Source: Candidatus Nomurabacteria bacterium RIFCSPHIGHO2_01_FULL_39_10
Lineage (GTDB): Bacteria; Patescibacteriota; Minisyncoccia; Phycocordibacterales; UBA9973
Length of the DNA stretch: 7,191 nucleotides
Assembly: GCA_001786805.1 (NCBI GenBank)
Contig: MFTJ01000007.1
Location: forward strand, 5,604 to 12,794
Reading direction: 5' to 3'
A program made the position numbers and the translations under genes. Under the pieces are notes generated by a model. The model did no database searches and had not been told where the DNA came from. It worked only from the letters and a program-made list of their open reading frames with translations. This document shows, one piece after another, positions 4,955 through 7,191 of the stretch; position 1 is the first letter of the stretch, and each line of letters begins with the position of its first letter.

Positions 4955-5176
4955 TTACGCCCATGCCTGCCTATGGCTTAAAAAACGAGCATTTTTGGTA
5001 TCACGTCCGCTTGCAATTTTTTCAAGCACCATATCTTCTTCTATCTCAAGCGCAATGCCCAAAAGATACACAGCTTTTGTAGCCTGTGGAATATTGTCGC
5101 GTTTCGCGATGCGGGAAAGCATTATATCTAAACTTGACGGTAAAGAGATATTTATCCTTTTTTTAATTGTTGCCAT
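4955..5176 (-). CDS. Ribbon-helix-helix (CopG/RelB-like) antitoxin
   Basis: A 73-residue partner of the downstream toxin. The N-terminal KKRINISLPSSLDIMLSRIAKRDN (about 5-28) is a ribbon-helix-helix DNA-binding segment: the RINISLP strand would contact operator DNA, and the two helices with PQATKAVYLLGIALEIEED (30-48) form the dimer. The C-terminal KIASGRDTKNARFLSHRQAW is the likely toxin-binding tail, resembling the 'ishdeaW' ending of many RelB-type antitoxins. The ATG lies directly behind a promoter-like sequence with no room for a Shine-Dalgarno, so a leaderless message is possible. Autoregulation with the toxin is expected from the family, and the tandem 9-bp repeat upstream fits an operator. 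Confidence 0.85.
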   Translation of the reverse strand: MATIKKRINISLPSSLDIMLSRIAKRDNIPQATKAVYLLGIALEIEEDMVLEKIASGRDTKNARFLSHRQAWA

Positions 5177-5183
5177 ATAGTGT

Positions 5184-5213
5184 AGTGTATCAAAAGTGTA
5201 TCACCTCTGTCAA
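5184..5213 (-). promoter_or_regulatory. Promoter and tandem-repeat operator of the toxin-antitoxin operon
   Basis: On the minus strand, TTGACA (5213-5208) is a perfect -35 box. TACACT (5189-5184) follows after 18 bp, or ATACAC after 17 bp, as a weak -10. The -10 region and spacer contain a perfect 9-bp direct repeat (agtgtatca on the plus strand at 5184-5192 and 5195-5203) with an 11-bp period, about one helical turn. That is a typical spacing for two ribbon-helix-helix dimers bound side by side. Transcription would begin at or next to the antitoxin ATG (5176). Confidence 0.5.
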
Positions 5214-5244
5214 GTGAATTTTGCCCTTTTAATCTTAATGTAAA

Positions 5245-6594
5245 TCAGGCTCTCTTAAGTAAAACAAAGGAAGTAAAATTGTCTTTGTCGTCTTGGAGGT
5301 CGGCTTGAATTATTTCCAGATTATATAAATCGGCGATAGATTTTGAACCCAAAATAGCGTATGTTTTTGGCAATTTTTTTTTTGAAAGAGCTTCTGCCGC
5401 CCGGGCTGTATCCACAAGGTTCCCTTTTCCTCTTATTGTTTGAAGATTCGGATAAAATTTAGATATATTATTTTTACATTGTTTAAATACCTGCGGATGA
5501 GCCATGATGTGGGTAATACTGTCAAAAGCAACATCTTTTCTTTTCATTAAGAAATGTTTGATTTGAATACTGACTTTTTTTATAATACTGCATCGATATT
5601 CAGCAATCGCCTCTAGAGTTTCGTAGACAACTCCCCCCAAACTGTTGTAGAGGGCGCAAAATCCAAGATCTATATTTCCAATAAAAAGTTCGTCAAGGAC
5701 GTTCTTAGACGTAAATAAATATTTAATTGCGGGATTTTCTATATTTTCATTTTTTATATGCTCCTCAATAGCCTGTTCACAAAAGCTGCCCTTGGCTCCT
5801 TGAATGCCAAAAGTGACGAATTTTTTTTCTACCCTATCCGGCAAAAGTTTGTTAAAAAGCAGGTCAAAGCTTTTCCCGAGATTTATTCTCATTTTTTGAG
5901 TATATGGATTATAGTGCTGTAAATCATAAAAGAGCTGCCATGTGTCATTGCAAGTCTGTTCTTTGATTTCTAAAAGTTTTTTGGTTCCAAGAGTATCTAG
6001 AGAATTGCTTTTAATTTTTAAATTGTCCAGCATTCTGCCGATAAAATGCGTCAAGCCCTGCGAAGAGGCGGCTAATTTATCATGCTCGTTGCACGACATG
6101 GAAATCACCCTCAAGCCTTTTTTTTGAAAATATGTTTTCCAAAATGCTGATTCCCCACTCTCGCACATGCTGTCGTCTATCATCATCGGCAAGTTCTCAA
6201 AACCATTCTTGCTGCTGTCCGGACCAAAGACGGGATGCGTGCATAAAACATTGATATCTTTATTTTTTATTATTTTTTTAAAAACCTGCTTGGGATATGA
6301 CTTGACTGAAAGAACATCTATTAGGGTCTGTCTGCCTTTCATTAGAAGAGAGTATGCTAGTAAAACTTTTTCAAACTCGGATATTGGCACAGCGAAAATA
6401 ACGGCATCGCATACCGCCAAATCTTTCATGTTTGTTGTTATTTCAATCGGATATTCATTCTTGAAAGCAATAAGGGATTTTTTATTTATTCCGCAAACAA
6501 TAATCAGAAAATCTTGCCCAAAAAGGCGTAATAATGTTTCGGTGAACCTGCCTCCGCCAATGATTCCGATATGTTTTCTTTTATTTTTTGACAT
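5245..6594 (-). CDS. tyrA: Fusion: prephenate/arogenate dehydrogenase (TyrA) + prephenate dehydratase-like domain
   Basis: Residues 1 to about 255 are a TyrA dehydrogenase: Rossmann start HIGIIGGGRFTETL (8-21; third glycine of GxGxxG is Thr18), CTHPVFGPDSSKNG (118-131) with the likely catalytic His120, MSCNEHDKLAASSQGLTHFIGRML (166-189), then a helical dimer domain ending NPYTQKMRINL. The wording resembles plant arogenate dehydrogenases. Residues 259-449 resemble prephenate dehydratase: FGIQGAKGSFCEQA, LYNSLGGVVYE, MAHPQVFKQC, ILGSKSIADLYNLEI and DNFTSFVLL. The family's ENS, SHPQ and TRF become YNS, AHPQ and TSF. No ACT domain follows. The ATG at 6594 starts right before the Rossmann strand; a TTG at 6627 would add 11 residues. 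It overlaps the chorismate mutase gene by 14 bp. It probably makes 4-hydroxyphenylpyruvate or tyrosine; dehydratase activity is uncertain. Confidence 0.87.
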   Translation of the reverse strand: MSKNKRKHIGIIGGGRFTETLLRLFGQDFLIIVCGINKKSLIAFKNEYPIEITTNMKDLAVCDAVIFAVPISEFEKVLLAYSLLMKGRQTLIDVLSVKSYPKQVFKKIIKNKDINVLCTHPVFGPDSSKNGFENLPMMIDDSMCESGESAFWKTYFQKKGLRVISMSCNEHDKLAASSQGLTHFIGRMLDNLKIKSNSLDTLGTKKLLEIKEQTCNDTWQLFYDLQHYNPYTQKMRINLGKSFDLLFNKLLPDRVEKKFVTFGIQGAKGSFCEQAIEEHIKNENIENPAIKYLFTSKNVLDELFIGNIDLGFCALYNSLGGVVYETLEAIAEYRCSIIKKVSIQIKHFLMKRKDVAFDSITHIMAHPQVFKQCKNNISKFYPNLQTIRGKGNLVDTARAAEALSKKKLPKTYAILGSKSIADLYNLEIIQADLQDDKDNFTSFVLLKRA

Positions 6595-6877
6595 ACTTTG
6601 AATTTTTGGAAATAATATTTTCTTCAATTCTTAAAGATTCCTTGAGTATGGAATCTAGAATTGATTGAACAAATTTTTCAGGTATTTTATTTTTCTTGGA
6701 AAGAAGCATCATTTTATCAACAACTTCCCGCCATCTTTTAGGGTCAAAAGACTTTAAATTTCTTTCTTTTTTGTATAGAGCGACTTTTTTAACAACAGAA
6801 AATCTCTTGGAGAATATATTTATAAGTTCTCTGTCACACTTATCAATATCTTTTCTGAGTTTTGATAAATTATTCAT
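6581..6877 (-). CDS. Chorismate mutase, AroQ class (monofunctional)
   Basis: Rearranges chorismate to prephenate, the branch point to tyrosine and phenylalanine. The 98-residue all-helical protein has LRKDIDKCDRELINIFSKRFSVVKKVALYKK (7-37), with Arg8, Arg25 and Lys36 at the positions of E. coli R11, R28 and K39, then FDPKRWREVV (44-53) with Asp45 and Arg48, and a last helix with ESLRIEENI (80-88). Where the E. coli enzyme has Gln88 in this helix, the aligned residue is Glu85, as in yeast chorismate mutase (Glu246). The ATG overlaps aroC by 8 bp, and its 3' end overlaps the TyrA fusion by 14 bp, so the three genes form a translationally coupled operon. The genes it joins support the call. Confidence 0.88.
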   Translation of the reverse strand: MNNLSKLRKDIDKCDRELINIFSKRFSVVKKVALYKKERNLKSFDPKRWREVVDKMMLLSKKNKIPEKFVQSILDSILKESLRIEENIISKNSKYVKK

Positions 6878-7191
6878 TTTGCGCTTTATGCCTTAATAAA
6901 TGATCCATTATTACGAGAGCAGACATTGCGTCTACTATAGGCACAGCCCTCGGCAACACACAAGGGTCATGTCTGCCCCGAGCTTTTAATACCGCTTTTT
7001 TTCCTTTCACATCAACCGTATTTTGCTTTTTCATTATAGTGGAAACAGGCTTGAAAGCCACACGAAAATGCATATCTTCGCCGCTCGAAATCCCGCCCAG
7101 CGTTCCGCCTGCGTGGTTGCTTTTGGTGTGTATTTTTCCGTTTTTATCAGTAAAAAATTCATCATTATGCAGACTTCCCCGCATACTGACA
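6870..7191 (-). CDS. aroC: Chorismate synthase, C-terminal part (5' end beyond window)
   Basis: Converts 5-enolpyruvylshikimate-3-phosphate to chorismate with reduced FMN as cofactor, so it depends on the flavin pathway encoded next door. The visible 106 or so residues carry the family's C-terminal signatures: SMRGSLHNDEF, NHAGGTLGGISSGEDMHFRVAFKP (with the N-x-x-GG-x-x-GG-I-S-x-G flavin/substrate loop) and RHDPCVLPRAVPIVDAM. In the last signature most chorismate synthases have Glu where this protein has Asp (PIxEAM versus PIVDAM). The reading frame stays open through base 7191 (Val-Ser before Met), so the gene continues to the right and Met at 7184 is internal. The stop lies 8 bp inside the chorismate mutase gene. 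Confidence 0.94.
   Translation of the reverse strand, partial: VSMRGSLHNDEFFTDKNGKIHTKSNHAGGTLGGISSGEDMHFRVAFKPVSTIMKKQNTVDVKGKKAVLKARGRHDPCVLPRAVPIVDAMSALVIMDHLLRHKAQNE

Noticed and set aside
5245..5830. Frameshift or missing stop between separate tyrA and pheA genes
   Set aside because: The two domains are joined by a continuous frame with a plausible linker (KLLPDRVEKKFV); nothing suggests a broken junction, so a true fusion is preferred.
5942..6601. Open frames on the plus strand opposite the TyrA fusion, one of about 144 codons
   Set aside because: Antisense to the conserved dehydrogenase half, with hydrophobic low-information sequence typical of the complement of AT-rich coding DNA.
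6595..6627. TTG start at 6627 for the TyrA fusion
   Set aside because: It would add 11 residues before the Rossmann strand; the ATG at 6594 gives a normal N-terminus with a usual 14-bp overlap. A weak AAGGA upstream of the TTG leaves some doubt.

Overview
The window looks like part of a small-genome, AT-leaning bacterium with tightly packed, often overlapping genes and almost no recognisable Shine-Dalgarno sequences. The aspartyl-tRNA synthetase is of the archaeal/eukaryotic type (no bacterial GAD insertion), riboflavin kinase stands alone, and TGA is used as a normal stop (ribH, tyrA). Together these make an uncultivated lineage such as the Patescibacteria/CPR plausible. This is an inference: no rRNA or other phylogenetic marker is present. 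If it is CPR, having both riboflavin and aromatic amino acid genes would be unusually generous for the group.

Layout. Plus strand, 1-1293: the 3' end of a PRPP synthetase gene, then ribD (deaminase/reductase of riboflavin synthesis). RibD's last 15 bases overlap, tail to tail, the minus-strand genes that fill the rest of the window. Reading the minus strand downstream (right to left): aroC (cut by the right edge), an AroQ-class chorismate mutase, and a TyrA-prephenate-dehydratase-like fusion, all overlapping; then a ribbon-helix-helix antitoxin and RelE-type toxin pair with its own promoter/operator-like region; then aspS, a riboflavin kinase domain gene, ribE, ribH and ribA.

Function. The aro/tyr block takes 5-enolpyruvylshikimate-3-phosphate to chorismate, prephenate and onward to tyrosine and perhaps phenylalanine. 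The rib block holds GTP cyclohydrolase II, RibD, lumazine synthase, riboflavin synthase and riboflavin kinase, so it covers most of GTP to FMN. DHBP synthase (RibB), the 5-amino-6-(ribitylamino)uracil phosphate phosphatase and FAD synthetase are not in the window. No FMN riboswitch was seen.

Most interesting structure. (1) Three short GC-rich palindromes sharing a ggcaag-type end sit in frame inside ribD (two) and ribE (one), and each adds about 8-10 residues that family comparison suggests are extra. They look like a small protein-tolerated palindromic repeat family. (2) A nested palindrome with 16-bp perfect arms spans the aspS stop codon and the riboflavin kinase ribosome-binding site and start. 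It can fold two mutually exclusive ways and contains an AUG-UAG start-stop pair, which suggests translational coupling or a switch. (3) The TyrA fusion has a plant-arogenate-dehydrogenase-like N-terminal half, and a dehydratase-like half with several substituted active-site residues and no ACT domain.
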